Source of the DNA: an uncultured Candidatus Saccharibacteria bacterium
GTDB lineage: Bacteria; Patescibacteriota; Saccharimonadia; Saccharimonadales; Saccharimonadaceae
Direction: 5' to 3'
NCBI GenBank assembly: GCA_948623715.1
Contig: CAPHDI010000002.1
Coordinates: forward strand, 1-64,000
DNA length: 64,000 nt
Both the position numbers and the translations under genes were made by a program. The notes under the pieces are model-generated. The model did no database searches. It saw only the letters and a program-made list of their open reading frames with translations, and was not told the DNA's origin. Positions within the stretch are counted from its first letter, which is position 1. Each line of letters begins with the position of its first letter. Of this stretch, positions 34,642-46,473 are shown in pieces.

Positions 34642-35213
34642 AATACCACCTGTCTTGCCCATTCATACATCACAATTCCTGCCGCCACCCCGACATTCAC
34701 CGATCTCGTCGATCCGAAACTCTCGATCTCTCTTACATCATTCGCCAACGCAATCGCCTCCGGTGTCAACCCGTCTCCTTCGCTACCGAATAGCAACGTC
34801 GTCTCTGCCTGAAACTTCTTCTCATGCAGCGGCTGCGCCCGCTCTGTATGGTTCTCGATCGCCACGATTTCCCGCCCCCGCGCTTTCTGATCTTCCGCAA
34901 ACTCCTCAGTCCCTGGCCAATGCACTATCTCCAAGTACTTATCCGTACACATCGCTCCGCGTCGATTATACTTCTTCCGTCCGATAATATGCACCTTCGC
35001 CACATTAAAATTATTCGCACTCCGCACGATCGTCCCCGCGTTAAAATCATGCTCTACGTTCTCTATTGCTACCTCTAACTGAGTACGATTTTTACTCAGC
35101 TCATCAAAAACTTGTTCATTCGATAAACCTTTGTATTCATCCTGCAAATTCCGTCCGTCTGCCGCCTTAACCTCATCAATTTTCGTGTTTTTATTTTGAC
35201 CTGGTTTTTCCAT
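34638..35213 (-). CDS. TrmH/SpoU-family RNA 2'-O-methyltransferase
   Basis: 191 residues. SPOUT marks: 'NFNAGTIVRSANNF'-like motif 1 (here 'HDFNAGTIVRSANNFNVAKV'), motif 2 'TTLLFGSEGDGLTPEA' and motif 3 'STRSVNVGVAAGIVMYEW', the trefoil-knot SAM site. The target is tRNA or rRNA and cannot be told from sequence. The first 45 residues are a charged extension. It is translationally coupled to the deacetylase gene through an ATGA overlap. Confidence 0.85.
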   Translation of the reverse strand: MEKPGQNKNTKIDEVKAADGRNLQDEYKGLSNEQVFDELSKNRTQLEVAIENVEHDFNAGTIVRSANNFNVAKVHIIGRKKYNRRGAMCTDKYLEIVHWPGTEEFAEDQKARGREIVAIENHTERAQPLHEKKFQAETTLLFGSEGDGLTPEAIALANDVREIESFGSTRSVNVGVAAGIVMYEWARQVVL

Positions 35214-35261
35214 ATCTATATTATACCACTTTTTCTAAAACGAACATTAAAATTTAATAAA

Positions 35262-35290
35262 AAATCCCCCAAGCCTTAACTCGGGGGATG
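35262..35290 (-). terminator. Terminator of the HNH-repeat-like gene
   Basis: CATCCCCCGAG...CTTGGGGGAT followed by TTTTTT on the minus strand. Confidence 0.75.
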
Positions 35291-35323
35291 CGATGGAAAT
35301 GTGTCAGGTCAGCGAAGTGTCGT

Positions 35324-36163
35324 TCAGTTCACCGAGCCACTCAGCCCAGCCTCCTGCTCCAGCAGGTCCAGCCAGCCCGTCCGCGGGCCGAGCATCCGTA
35401 CCAGCTCCGTCGAGCACACCGCGCCCTCAGCCTTGTGGTACCGGTAGTACGTATCCGCCTGCACCAGCGAAGGAATCGCCTTGTAATGGCACACCAGCTT
35501 CTTCAGCCCTTCAAGCGCCCGCACATACATCGGCGTAAACTTCTTCGGCTTCTCGACCGAAGCCTGCGCCACGGCCGTCCGCCCGCCCATATTCGACGTC
35601 GTTGCCTTAGCCTGCACTTGCGTCATCCCGATCTCCTCGGTCTGGGGCTTCGCCCGAGTCACCGGCTCATCCGCCGTCGCACTCTCCTGACGCTCATGTC
35701 GCAGACCACTCGGCAACACCTCGATGGTGCAGCCTGCCGTGTCCAGCTTCTTCTCGCGCGCCCGGTAGGGCTTTGGCTCCAAGAGGGCGGTCAGCTTATC
35801 GGTTTGTCGAACCTTTTTCACGTTCTCCTGGTACTCCGACCAGAACTGCTTCTTGAGTTCCGATACCTCAGCCATCGTCAGCAGCTTTCCAGCCTTCTTA
35901 GCCCTTTCCCGCTCCTGGCTGAGATCATCCGGACTGGTCATCGTGCCGCTGTGATACAGCAATCCCGCGACCTTAGCGGTCGCCTTATCATAGTTGCTGA
36001 ACGCATGCAGCGCCGCGGACATCGTGCCGGCCTTCCAAGCCTCTTCACTCGTCGGGATCCGCCCGAGCGTAATTGCCTGCTCGGTCAATTCCCGCAGAGC
36101 GATGTCCTCCGGCATCGGCATTGTCTTCCACCAGTTCCATGTTTTAAGATAAGTTTTGCCCAT
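35324..36163 (-). CDS. Protein with HNH-associated repeat-like segment, foreign-looking
   Basis: 279 residues, not secreted. Residues about 20-68 ('IALRELTEQAITLGRIPTSE', 'ALHAFSNYDKATAKVAGL') match the pattern of the helical repeat found beside HNH homing endonucleases (G.xPT...FG.(W/Y).(K/A)A...AGL). The remainder is charged with no nuclease motif seen. Codons are G/C-ending unlike the neighbours. It is monocistronic with its own promoter and GC-rich terminator. GGGGGT lies 10 nt before the ATG. Family uncertain. Confidence 0.5.
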   Translation of the reverse strand: MGKTYLKTWNWWKTMPMPEDIALRELTEQAITLGRIPTSEEAWKAGTMSAALHAFSNYDKATAKVAGLLYHSGTMTSPDDLSQERERAKKAGKLLTMAEVSELKKQFWSEYQENVKKVRQTDKLTALLEPKPYRAREKKLDTAGCTIEVLPSGLRHERQESATADEPVTRAKPQTEEIGMTQVQAKATTSNMGGRTAVAQASVEKPKKFTPMYVRALEGLKKLVCHYKAIPSLVQADTYYRYHKAEGAVCSTELVRMLGPRTGWLDLLEQEAGLSGSVN

Positions 36164-36395
36164 TTGAATTTTACCCCCAATTTTTTCTGATAGTGCAATC
36201 GTTCTCTAGATCTTTGCGGTCTTTACTTCACATTTCCTACAATGTGCTTCACCTCCCCCTCAGTAACCCCTCCATTATAGCACACTTCCCCGAAAAAGTC
36301 AAGGCTAAAATCATATTCTACCACTTTTCGGATCCATGCATAGAAAGTACCCCTATCAACAAGTTTCTAATCTCCATCAGCCTGCCAGCCTACCA
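36164..36395 (-). promoter_or_regulatory. Promoter and leader of the 35324-36163 gene
   Basis: Minus strand: TTGACT, 17-bp spacer, TATAAT about 115 bp before the ATG (spanning about 36272-36302). The leader includes a GGGGGAGGTGAAG stretch. No other gene. Confidence 0.6.
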
Positions 36396-36419
36396 AAAGA
36401 CGCCCCGTAGGGCGTCTTT
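36396..36419 (-). terminator. Terminator of the 16S rRNA transcript
   Basis: AAAGACGCC-CCGTA-GGCGTCTTT palindrome, T-rich on the minus side, directly past the rRNA processing stem. Confidence 0.75.
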
Positions 36420-36426
36420 ACAGAAA

Positions 36427-36449
36427 TTAACAACTTAGTTGTGCAATTA
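36427..36449 (-). repeat. 16S processing stem, 3' strand
   Basis: 23 bp complementary to 38221-38243 with one mismatch, enclosing the whole 16S gene. This is the duplex normally cut by RNase III, here closed around 16S alone. Confidence 0.8.
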
Positions 36450-36576
36450 ATTCATCGTAAGTCGAAGCTTTTGTCGTGTCTCTTGCGAGCTACATTGTGA
36501 TCTAAGCTTATTTACCACAATCACGACCGACCTAGCTACAATATATATTGCTATATACTGCGCATCAAACTCCCTA

Positions 36577-38105
<1,529 letters not shown>

Positions 38106-38220
38106 AGTGGTCTTTTCAGATAAATCTTACTTGACCGAAAAATTCGAACCAATGTTCATAAATAACTGACGATGATAAGTTTGTACTCCGCTGGACGAAT
38201 CCAACGATATTTACAAACCA

Positions 38221-38243
38221 TAATTGCACAACTAAATTGTTAA
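38221..38243 (-). repeat. 16S processing stem, 5' strand
   Basis: Partner of 36427-36449; 22 of 23 positions pair. It lies 116 bp upstream of the mature 16S 5' end. Confidence 0.8.
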
Positions 38244-38309
38244 AATTCCTTTACCTCAGTGCAGAGTTTCCGATTTCTCTTCGCCTCCTCTGTGCGCTGG
38301 GATGTTCTC

Positions 38310-38338
38310 ATTTTATATCACTCGAAAAGAAATGTCAA
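38310..38338 (-). promoter_or_regulatory. 16S rRNA promoter
   Basis: TTGACA (38338-38333), 17-bp spacer, TAAAAT (38315-38310) on the minus strand, followed by a leader of about 200 nt up to the mature 5' end. Confidence 0.75.
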
Positions 38339-38389
38339 CAACTTTTTCGGACTTTTTTTGACTTTTTTAAGTTATTTTAAGAAAACTTC

Positions 38390-38836
38390 TTATGCTTTTA
38401 CTAAAATTCCCATAATCACCCCTGTTATTATACCGATCAACGTCCCGACAACTACCTGCGCAACCGTATGCCCTTCTACGATTCTTAGCGGTTTCTTCCC
38501 TTCCTTTTTCAGCATTTCATTCAACACTTCCCCCTGCACACCTACCGCATATCGCACATTCACCGCATCATACATAATTATTTGCGTCGTCGCAAGCGCC
38601 AATGCAAACAATCCCGAATCAAACCCCCACCCCAGCCCAATATAAGTCGTCAGCCCCACCATCGCCGCCGAATGCCCAGAAGGCATCCCACCCGACCGCG
38701 TCACATAACCAATCACCTGACCCGCGGTCATCTTCCCCGGCTGTTTCCGACCGGAAACCAACCCCGCGATCACCTTCCAAGTTTGCGCTATCAACCAGCC
38801 CGCCCCTGCCGCTAGCAACGCATACCATCCATTCAT
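38390..38836 (-). CDS. DUF212 / divergent PAP2-family membrane protein
   Basis: 148 residues with four or five hydrophobic helices. Acid-phosphatase-like marks 'GGMPSGHSAAMVGL' and 'VEGHTVAQVVVGTLIG' are typical of DUF212 (YuiD-like). Related PAP2 enzymes dephosphorylate lipid phosphates such as undecaprenyl pyrophosphate; whether this divergent group is active is not established. It is the first gene upstream of the 16S promoter on the same strand. Confidence 0.8.
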   Translation of the reverse strand: MNGWYALLAAGAGWLIAQTWKVIAGLVSGRKQPGKMTAGQVIGYVTRSGGMPSGHSAAMVGLTTYIGLGWGFDSGLFALALATTQIIMYDAVNVRYAVGVQGEVLNEMLKKEGKKPLRIVEGHTVAQVVVGTLIGIITGVIMGILVKA

Positions 38837-38881
38837 ACCCCCATTGTAGCATAAACATTTTTAAAAATCCACCCCTAAACC

Positions 38882-38906
38882 AAAAATGCCCACCCTTTTT
38901 GGCATT
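38882..38906 (-). terminator. Terminator of the 38948-40465 gene
   Basis: AAATGCC...GGCATTT hairpin with TTTTT on the minus side. Confidence 0.7.
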
Positions 38907-38947
38907 TCTGACGTCACTAAAATCACACCCTAGGAAGACAGACGCCT

Positions 38948-40465
38948 TTAGCTTCGCCTGAACACCCACCGCAACCACCACATGATCCCGGCGGCTACTA
39001 TCACTACTATACTGATAATCGGCCAGATCAACCACCCCCGTTTTGTACTCTCCTCATTTAATACTGGCACCGCCACATTCTCCTCCGCCCGCCCCTTATC
39101 TTCATTTTCTGACCGCTGGTCATTTTCACCCACCTCTTCACTTTTATCTCCATCTCCTTTCTCATCTACGATGCCGCTATTTCCTGCCACCCCTAAGATT
39201 CCGCCATCGATTGCCCCTACTACATTATCTACTGACCCCGTTGCCCCGGCCAACGTTTCAGCATTCGCCGAACCGCCCCCTGCCCCGACCAATGTCTCAG
39301 CGCCTGTCGAGCCAGTCGTCGCATCCATCACCCCGCTCCCTGACCCAGTCGGTCTATTCGGGGCAACCGGCATCCCTGGCCTCACCAATGTTCCCGGGTT
39401 TTCTGGTTCAGTTGGTCCCTCCGGCCGTACTACTGGAGTACCCGGCTCCAGTGGCGTTAGCGGAATATCTGGCACGATCGGCTCCCCGGGTCCAATCGGC
39501 GTCAACGGGACGTCTGGCACTGGCTTCTCATACGGATTCTCCACCTCTTCTCTAGTACCAAATAATATCTCATAAACATCCATTGTCCCCTCATATATTT
39601 CCCACCACATTCCCCGCTCCGCGTCCTCTAGTATATTGCGTATTCTGAGCAACTCCGCATAAATCCTCCCCCGCATCTCATCCAAAGCCTCTGGCTCATA
39701 GAATATCTCCAGACATTCAGCCTCCATTCTATACTGCTCAATCTGACCGCCCAGATAGTCCGTCAGCTCCTCTTTCCAGGAATTCACATGCCCGATCACC
39801 GCCGGATCCACCCGCTCATATGCCCATTTTCCATCTTTTTCGCTCACCGTGCAGCTCGTTACCTGCGTCGACCCCTCGTTCGCAAAAATCATACAGTCTC
39901 GATAATTCAATTTTCCATAAATTTGCTTCAGCTCACCCGTATCAAGCTCCTCATATTCGACCATATAGTGCATCATTCCTGGCTTATCTCCCCAGAAAAA
40001 TCCCTCTTCGAGCTTCCACTCTTGTCTCTCCACCTCCCCACCCGGCGTATACTCGAAATCCAGCTCATTTGCCATTAGCGCCCATGTCGGTCGACCAAAC
40101 TCTCTCATCTGCACAATATCTCGTTCTACCGTCTCTAGCCTATAGCTATCATAGTTATAAAATGCCAGTTTCACCCGCCGCAGTGCCAGATTTGTATCAT
40201 TTTCCTTGTTAAATCCCATCCCTATTTTGCTATTATCTACATCTATTAGATAAAACTCCACTAGCGGATTCACTACATCATCCCCTAAACCAGCCTTCTC
40301 CGCCAATCCTATCAATTCCACTGACTCCGCCGATTCTACTGACTGCATCTCTATCGCCAAATCCGCATACATCTGCGCTTCTCCCGCCCAAGCCATCGGC
40401 GCCGCCATTATTCCTCCGCCTACCGCCACCATCGTCATACTCATTACTATCGGCAATTTTTTCAT
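38948..40465 (-). CDS. Secreted surface protein with proline linker and C-terminal anchor
   Basis: 505 residues: signal peptide (1-27), an acidic helical ectodomain of about 280 residues with four cysteines, a proline-rich repeat ('VPDVPLTPIGPGEP', 'VPDIPLTPLEPGTP'), a Ser/Gly/Ala-rich stretch, and a C-terminal transmembrane helix (about 478-500) ending RWVFRRS. No clear LPxTG. Near residue 450 it holds 'NDQRS' encoded by the same 18-mer that occurs twice at 34.4 kb. It is likely a cell-surface adhesin or binding protein. Confidence 0.6.
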   Translation of the reverse strand: MKKLPIVMSMTMVAVGGGIMAAPMAWAGEAQMYADLAIEMQSVESAESVELIGLAEKAGLGDDVVNPLVEFYLIDVDNSKIGMGFNKENDTNLALRRVKLAFYNYDSYRLETVERDIVQMREFGRPTWALMANELDFEYTPGGEVERQEWKLEEGFFWGDKPGMMHYMVEYEELDTGELKQIYGKLNYRDCMIFANEGSTQVTSCTVSEKDGKWAYERVDPAVIGHVNSWKEELTDYLGGQIEQYRMEAECLEIFYEPEALDEMRGRIYAELLRIRNILEDAERGMWWEIYEGTMDVYEILFGTREEVENPYEKPVPDVPLTPIGPGEPIVPDIPLTPLEPGTPVVRPEGPTEPENPGTLVRPGMPVAPNRPTGSGSGVMDATTGSTGAETLVGAGGGSANAETLAGATGSVDNVVGAIDGGILGVAGNSGIVDEKGDGDKSEEVGENDQRSENEDKGRAEENVAVPVLNEESTKRGWLIWPIISIVVIVAAGIMWWLRWVFRRS

Positions 40466-40527
40466 AAATTCCTCATTTATTTTAATTATTCCGCGAGTAT
40501 AACAAAATTTTTCTCGAAATTACAAGC

Positions 40528-40554
40528 AAAAAATCGCGAATTTCGCGATTTTTT
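40528..40554 (-). terminator. gyrA terminator
   Basis: AAAAAATCGCGAA-TTTCGCGATTTTTT, a near-perfect palindrome 27 bp after gyrA. Confidence 0.8.
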
Positions 40555-40580
40555 ACCCTAAATCCACCTGAGTACTAAAT

Positions 40581-43181
40581 TTACTCAGCTTCTTCGTCCG
40601 GCAATACCACCCCAATCGAAGCAATCGTATCACCATCATTCAGTCGCATAATTCGTACACCTTGTGTCGCGCGACCTTGTGTCGGGATCTCCTTCACCGC
40701 GATCCGGATCGCAATCCCCTTCGTCGACATCATGATCACCTCTTTCGCCTCTGGATCTAGCGTATGTACCGCTACAATCGGACCAGTCTTCTCTGACACC
40801 GCCGCCGCCTTCACACCCACGCCGCCTCGGCTATGCGCCGGAATATTCTCCGCCATCGTCGCCTTGCCGTAACCATTCGCCGACACCACTAGCAGCTTTT
40901 GGTTCTTATCTTTAATCACATCCATCCCGACGATTTCATCTTTCGGACGCAGACGAATCCCCCGTACACCACGCGCGCCTCGTCCCATACTGCGTACATC
41001 CTTCTCATTAAACCGTGCCGCCTGTCCTGCTGAAGTCGAAATCACGACATCATAATCCCCTGTCGTCTCCTGAATCCACTTCAGCTCGTCCCCTGCATCC
41101 AGCTTAATCGTCACCAGTCCATTCGCCCGAATATTCAGATATTCCTTCACTGGCGTTTTCTTAATCGTCCCCTTCTTCGTCGCCATGAAAAGATAGCCAT
41201 CGACATTCTCGCCCTGCTTAATAATCGCCGTTACCTTCTCATCCGGATGCATATTTAGCATATTCACTGCCGGTGTACCCTTCGCCGTCATCGATGCCTG
41301 TGGAACCTCATACGCCTTCAAGCGGAAGATCCGCCCCTGATTCGTAAAGAATAGTAGATAATCATGTGAATTTGCCGTCACAATCTGCGAGATTACGTCC
41401 TCTTCCTTCGTCGTCATTCCCTTACGACCCTTGCCGCCTCGGTTCTGCTTCTTGAAATCGCTCTGTAGTACCCGCTTCATGTAATTCTCTGTTGTCAACA
41501 GAATCACGCTTTCTTCATCCGGGATCAACTCCTCTTCCGAAAACTTCCCTACTTCATGATTAAAGATCTTACTCTTGCGCTCGTCACCATACTTATCACG
41601 CATCGCGATCAATTCTTCCTTCACTACGCGTAGTACTTCGCTTTCGCTCGCGAGGATCTTCTCATATTCCGCAATCTGCGCGAGTAGTGCCTTGAGTTCT
41701 TCCTCGATTTTATCGCGTTCGAGACCCTGGAGCCGTCGTAGCTGCATTGCTAAGATCGCCGCCGCCTGAATTTCACTCAATCCAAACCGCTCCATCAAGC
41801 GCTTATCCGCATCGTCATAACTCTCGCGAATTGTCTTAATGACCTCGTCGATATTATCCAACGCAATCTTCAAACCTTCAAGGATATGCGCACGCTCCTT
41901 CGCCTTTCTCAGGTCGTATTCCGTTCTTCGTCGAATCACTTTCTGCCGATGTTTAATAAATTCAGCCAAAATCTCCTTCAATCCAAGGATTCGCGGCTGT
42001 ACTCCATCGACCAACGCCAACATATTATAATGGAATGTCGTCTGCAAGCTCGTCATCTTATAAAGTTGGTTCAGAATCTTCTTCGGGAAAGCATCCTTTT
42101 TCAACTCTACCACTACTCGGATCTTCCCCCGCGCCGACTCGTCTCGCGCATCCGCAATATGATCAAGCTTCTTCGCTAACACTAACTCTCGTACCTTCTC
42201 GATAAAGCCTTCCTTGCTCATCCCGTACGGCACTTCAGTAATCACGATCGAGTAACGACCATTCTTCTTCTCTTCAATACTCGTGACCGCCCGGATTACT
42301 ACCGACCCCTTCCCTGTTGCATAAGCTTGCTTCATCGGCGTCCCGCCGTAGACTTCCGCCCCCGTTGGGAAATCCGGCCCCTTTACAAACTTCATCAATT
42401 CTTCCAGAGAAATCTCTGGATTATCAATCTGCGCCACCGTCGCGTCTACCGCCTCAGTCAGATTATGCGGCGGAATATTCGTCGCCATACCGACTGCGAT
42501 CCCCATCTGTCCGTTCAAAAGAATATTCGGCAACGCCGCCGGCAAAACCACCGGCTCTTGCTCACTCCCGTCAAAGTTATCTCGGAAATCTACCGTTTCT
42601 TTCTCGATATCTGTCAAAAGTTCCGCCCCGACCTTATCCATCCTCGCCTCAGTATAACGTGAAGCCGCCGGGTCATCACCATCCATTGAACCAAAGTTAC
42701 CTTGCCCCTCAACTAGCGTATAGCGCATTTTCCACGGCTGCGCCAAGTTCACCATCGCGTCATAAATCGACGAATCACCATGTGGGTGATACTTACCCAT
42801 CACTTCACCGACAATACGCGCCGACTTCACTGTCGCATGCGGTGCCTTCCAGCCGTTTTTATTCATCGCATAAAGAATCCGCCGATTTACCGGTTTCAGT
42901 CCGTCTCGCACATCTGGCAACGCCCGGTCGATAATCACCGACATCGAATACCTCAGGAAATAGTTTTCCATCGTACTCTCGACGGCTTTTTGCTCGATTC
43001 CATTCACCACTTCCGCCTCTACCGCCTCCGAAACAGTCTCGCTAGAGCCGTCTGACAGCGTTTTTTCACTCAGACCTGGGTCTGACCCCACTTCCGCGCT
43101 AAGATCGCCTGTAACCCTTCCAGACGCCTCAGGAGGCATATTCTGCTTATTTTTATCAAGATTTTCGTCTTTTTCCGCCAT
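40581..43181 (-). CDS. gyrA: DNA gyrase subunit A
   Basis: 866 residues. It cuts and rejoins DNA to introduce negative supercoils with GyrB. An acidic extension of about 65 residues precedes the core, which starts '[20 protein letters not shown]'. The quinolone region reads '[13 protein letters not shown]' with Ser and Asp at the two resistance positions, the catalytic Tyr is in 'ASRYTEARM', and the GyrA box '[10 protein letters not shown]' marks gyrase rather than ParC. A six-bladed C-terminal domain follows. gyrB ends 16 bp upstream, and AAGGAGG precedes the ATG. Confidence 0.97.
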   Translation of the reverse strand: MAEKDENLDKNKQNMPPEASGRVTGDLSAEVGSDPGLSEKTLSDGSSETVSEAVEAEVVNGIEQKAVESTMENYFLRYSMSVIIDRALPDVRDGLKPVNRRILYAMNKNGWKAPHATVKSARIVGEVMGKYHPHGDSSIYDAMVNLAQPWKMRYTLVEGQGNFGSMDGDDPAASRYTEARMDKVGAELLTDIEKETVDFRDNFDGSEQEPVVLPAALPNILLNGQMGIAVGMATNIPPHNLTEAVDATVAQIDNPEISLEELMKFVKGPDFPTGAEVYGGTPMKQAYATGKGSVVIRAVTSIEEKKNGRYSIVITEVPYGMSKEGFIEKVRELVLAKKLDHIADARDESARGKIRVVVELKKDAFPKKILNQLYKMTSLQTTFHYNMLALVDGVQPRILGLKEILAEFIKHRQKVIRRRTEYDLRKAKERAHILEGLKIALDNIDEVIKTIRESYDDADKRLMERFGLSEIQAAAILAMQLRRLQGLERDKIEEELKALLAQIAEYEKILASESEVLRVVKEELIAMRDKYGDERKSKIFNHEVGKFSEEELIPDEESVILLTTENYMKRVLQSDFKKQNRGGKGRKGMTTKEEDVISQIVTANSHDYLLFFTNQGRIFRLKAYEVPQASMTAKGTPAVNMLNMHPDEKVTAIIKQGENVDGYLFMATKKGTIKKTPVKEYLNIRANGLVTIKLDAGDELKWIQETTGDYDVVISTSAGQAARFNEKDVRSMGRGARGVRGIRLRPKDEIVGMDVIKDKNQKLLVVSANGYGKATMAENIPAHSRGGVGVKAAAVSEKTGPIVAVHTLDPEAKEVIMMSTKGIAIRIAVKEIPTQGRATQGVRIMRLNDGDTIASIGVVLPDEEAE

Positions 43182-43197
43182 TTTCTACCTCCTTTTC

Positions 43198-45198
43198 CTA
43201 GAAATCCAACTCATCCAAATTCACGCTCGCCGCCCCCGCCTGAATGAAGTTTTTACGCAACATCACCTGATCACCCATCAGCTTCGTGAATACCGCGTCT
43301 GCTTTCTCCGCATCGTCAATATGCACCTGTACCAGAATCCGGTTCTCTGGATCCATTGTGGTTTCCCAGAGCTGCTTCGCATCCATCTCACCAAGACCTT
43401 TGAAACGGTTCTGTGCCGTATAGCCAGCCTGTTTGAAGCGCTCCTGCGTCGGATCAATCTTCGTCCCCGCCGCCCTTCGCTCCTCAATTTTCTCTTGTAA
43501 CTTCTTCTCTAGCGCCACTTCATCATATACATAATCAATTTTCCGATTATTCCCCGTCCCCTTCGTCAAACCAAATAGCGGCGGCTTCGCTAGATACACG
43601 TGCCCTGCCTTAATCACCTCTGGCATATACCGGAAGAAGAATGTCATCAGCAGTGTCGCAATGTGCAGACCATCGACATCGGCATCCGTCATAAAGATGA
43701 TCTTATCATAACGCAACCCATCTAGGTTAAACTGATCGCCGATCCCTACGCCCAATCCCTTAATCAAGCTCACTAGCTCCTGATTTGCCAGCATCTTATC
43801 CAAGCGCGCCCGCTCCGTATTCAAAACCTTACCACGCAGTGGCAAAATTGCCTGAATCTGCGGATTCCGGCCTTCTTTCGCCGAACCTGCCGCAGAGTTA
43901 CCCTCTACGATAAATAATTCACAATCTTCCCGTTTCCGGCTCGAACAATCCGCCAGCTTCGATGGTAAATTCAACCCATCAAACGCCCCCTTCCGGATCA
44001 CATTATCTCGCGCTGCCCGTGCTGCCTTTCGCGCCCGTGCTGCAATCGTCGCCTTCGTGATGATTTTCTTCGCAATCGCCGGATTTTCCTCTAGATAATA
44101 CCCGAAATACTCCGTCATCACCTTATCGACGTAGCCTCTTACCTCTGGATTTCCGAGCTTGTTCTTCGTCTGCCCCTCAAACTGCGCATCCGGCAGCTTC
44201 ACCAAAATCACCGCCGTCAAACCTTCCTTAATATCATCTCCGGTCAGATTCGGCTCTTTTTCCTTCAAGAGGTTATTCTTCCGCGCATAATCGTTAATCA
44301 CCCGGTTTAGCGCCGTCCGGAAGCCTACAACGTGCATACCCCCCTCCGGCGTCAGCACGTTATTTGCAAATGGCTTAATCGTCTCCACAAAAGTATCATT
44401 ATACTGCAGTGCCACCTCCACCATCGTGTCTTCCATCAGCTTCTCAACGTAGAAAATATCATCCGCGACTACCTCTTTCCCCTCATTTAGTCGTCGCACA
44501 TAACTCCGAATCCCGCCCTCAAAGTAGAATGATTCCCTCGCCCCCGTCCGCTCATCGCGCACCGCAATCAAAATCCCCTTTGTCAGATACGCCTGGTGCC
44601 GCGCATAATTCGACACCCATTCATAATCAAAAGTCGTCGTTTCCTTAAAAATCTCTGGATCTGGATAGAAAGTAATCGAAGTCCCCGTGCCATCCGACTC
44701 GCCGATCGGCTGCACGCCGTCTCCTAGCGTCTTTCCCTTATCAAACTCCACATGGTAAAGCTTCCCGCCTTTTCGCACTTCTGCAATCATACGCTTCGAC
44801 AGCGCATTCACCACTGACGAACCCACGCCATGTAGACCCGACGATACCTTATAGCCGCCCCCGCCAAATTTACCACCCGCATTCAAGACCGTGAGGACCG
44901 TCTCTAGAGTCGATTTCTTTGTCTTCGGGTGAATATCTACTGGGATACCACGCCCGTTATCATCTACTCGAATCCCCCCATCCGCCAAAATCGTAATCAA
45001 AATCTTATCCGCAAAGCCAGCAATCGCCTCGTCTACAGAGTTATCGGCAATCTCCTTAACCAAATGATGTAACCCATCAAACCCAGTCGATCCAATATAC
45101 ATCCCCGGGCGAATCCGCACATGCTCCAACCCCTCCAAGACTTGAATCTGGGAGCTATCATAATTACCTTGCCCATCACTTGTTTGTTTTGCAGACAT
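43198..45198 (-). CDS. gyrB: DNA gyrase subunit B
   Basis: 666 residues, ATPase subunit of gyrase. GHKL ATP site: 'EIADNSVDEAIAG', 'DNGRGIPVD' and 'GLHGVGSSVVNAL'. The TOPRIM domain has 'IVEGNSAAGSAKEGR' and 'FMTDADVDG', and the C-terminus ends 'RKNFIQAGAASVNLDELDF'. A GAGGT ribosome site lies 8 nt upstream. It is transcribed first, ahead of gyrA. Confidence 0.97.
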   Translation of the reverse strand: MSAKQTSDGQGNYDSSQIQVLEGLEHVRIRPGMYIGSTGFDGLHHLVKEIADNSVDEAIAGFADKILITILADGGIRVDDNGRGIPVDIHPKTKKSTLETVLTVLNAGGKFGGGGYKVSSGLHGVGSSVVNALSKRMIAEVRKGGKLYHVEFDKGKTLGDGVQPIGESDGTGTSITFYPDPEIFKETTTFDYEWVSNYARHQAYLTKGILIAVRDERTGARESFYFEGGIRSYVRRLNEGKEVVADDIFYVEKLMEDTMVEVALQYNDTFVETIKPFANNVLTPEGGMHVVGFRTALNRVINDYARKNNLLKEKEPNLTGDDIKEGLTAVILVKLPDAQFEGQTKNKLGNPEVRGYVDKVMTEYFGYYLEENPAIAKKIITKATIAARARKAARAARDNVIRKGAFDGLNLPSKLADCSSRKREDCELFIVEGNSAAGSAKEGRNPQIQAILPLRGKVLNTERARLDKMLANQELVSLIKGLGVGIGDQFNLDGLRYDKIIFMTDADVDGLHIATLLMTFFFRYMPEVIKAGHVYLAKPPLFGLTKGTGNNRKIDYVYDEVALEKKLQEKIEERRAAGTKIDPTQERFKQAGYTAQNRFKGLGEMDAKQLWETTMDPENRILVQVHIDDAEKADAVFTKLMGDQVMLRKNFIQAGAASVNLDELDF

Positions 45199-45284
45199 TT
45201 CGACGTACCTCAGCTTTACATTACCTCTATATTCTAGCGTACTTCCCGCGAAAAAGCAAGGGTGAAATCAGAGGAGGCTGTCCC

Positions 45285-46214
45285 TTATTCCAGCAGCGCT
45301 TTCACAAACAGCCGCTGATCATACGTCTGTTGCGCCGGCAACCACGTCCCTGTACAAGTAATCAATGTCAAGGACGGCGTCCCCGGTACTGGCGAGTCTA
45401 ATACCGTCCCCATATACGCATCTGATTCCGCCCCTAGATATTTATACGTCTTCTCTACGATCCGATAAGTAAACGTCCGCCCATCCCCCATCTCGATCGT
45501 AATCTTATCTCCGTTATTTACCCGTGGCAATGTCTTAAAAATCCCGATCCCCAGATCGCCACCATGTGCATTCATCAGCGCCGTCCCCGCCTGCCCTGGC
45601 AATGACGAAATATAATACCATCCGACCACTCGCGGACTCGCCGGAGAATCCAGCTGCGCACCCCCGTTACTCAGCATCGTCGTCCCAATCTCCGTCACCG
45701 GAATCCGACTCAATCCCGCCGCCGGAATCGAAATAAACCTCGGTTTATAAGCCGCCACCTTATATTCATCCGGATGCTCGAGATAATACTCCACCCCTGT
45801 CGGCTCCTCGACTAACGGGTCCGGATTCTCTGTCGGCAATTCAGGTTCTTCAGGCTCTTCCTCGACCGGCGGCTCTACCTCGACAATCTCCTCGTCTTTC
45901 GGCTGATTATTTACGATTCCAATCACTACCCCTGTCGTAATCGCCGCTACGACTAGTAGCGCCAATATAATCGCACCAATAATCCCCCGTTTACTTAAGC
46001 CCTTTTTCGTCATTTTCACTCTCGCGCGCCCTCGTTCCTGCTCCTTTTTCACCCCAAACAGTTTCAATCCTGGCTTATTTTGCGACTTCGCCCCCTTTTT
46101 CTCAGACCCTACTGGTACCGCACTTTTCGCCAAAGCCGCCTTATTCGCCTTCTGCGCGCCTTCTGAGATGTTTTTCTTTCCCTGCTTCCCCCGATTTTGC
46201 TTCTTCTTAGCCAT
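45285..46214 (-). CDS. Class E/F-type sortase
   Basis: 309 residues from ATG 46214; TATAAT at 46231-46226 is 11 nt away, so the upstream TTG in frame is not used. Lys/Gln-rich cytosolic tail (1-75), transmembrane helix (about 80-103), Glu/Pro linker and a sortase domain with catalytic His in 'NAHGGDLG', Cys in 'LTLITCTG' and Arg in 'YDQRLFVKA'. It joins sorting-motif proteins to cell-wall precursors; candidate substrates here include the protein at 1942-3078. Confidence 0.85.
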   Translation of the reverse strand: MAKKKQNRGKQGKKNISEGAQKANKAALAKSAVPVGSEKKGAKSQNKPGLKLFGVKKEQERGRARVKMTKKGLSKRGIIGAIILALLVVAAITTGVVIGIVNNQPKDEEIVEVEPPVEEEPEEPELPTENPDPLVEEPTGVEYYLEHPDEYKVAAYKPRFISIPAAGLSRIPVTEIGTTMLSNGGAQLDSPASPRVVGWYYISSLPGQAGTALMNAHGGDLGIGIFKTLPRVNNGDKITIEMGDGRTFTYRIVEKTYKYLGAESDAYMGTVLDSPVPGTPSLTLITCTGTWLPAQQTYDQRLFVKALLE

Positions 46215-46301
46215 TTTATCCAAAAATTATATTTTATATATTCACTACCGTATATTCTACCAGAAATCCCCATTTTCACAAGCACTAGAAGCTTAGATCA
46301 T

Positions 46302-46388
46302 CATTGCTGCATAAATACCTTTTCGCGGACATGAAGACTCGGCCTGAGCGGCCCGGAGCGGTCCGAGAAAAGGTTTTATGCAACAATG
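46302..46388. repeat. 87-bp inverted-repeat element with REP-like core
   Basis: Arms 46302-46324 and 46367-46388 are near-complementary. The core is GC-rich, with 'CTGAGCGGCCCGG' and 'GAGCGGTCCGAG'. A similar plan (long arms, core with GCGGACCGAG) occurs at 63706-63830. It lies between two minus-strand genes and contains no frame. Confidence 0.45.
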
Positions 46389-46405
46389 CTAATTCAAACT
46401 CCTTA

Positions 46406-46434
46406 GAAAAATCCCCGAGCTCTCGCCCGGGGAT
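46406..46434 (-). terminator. Terminator of the 46474-48015 gene
   Basis: ATCCCCG...CGGGGAT with TTTTT on the minus strand. Confidence 0.75.
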
Positions 46435-46473
46435 GTGATATCTGCAACCACAAAACAGTTTATTCCCGTAAAA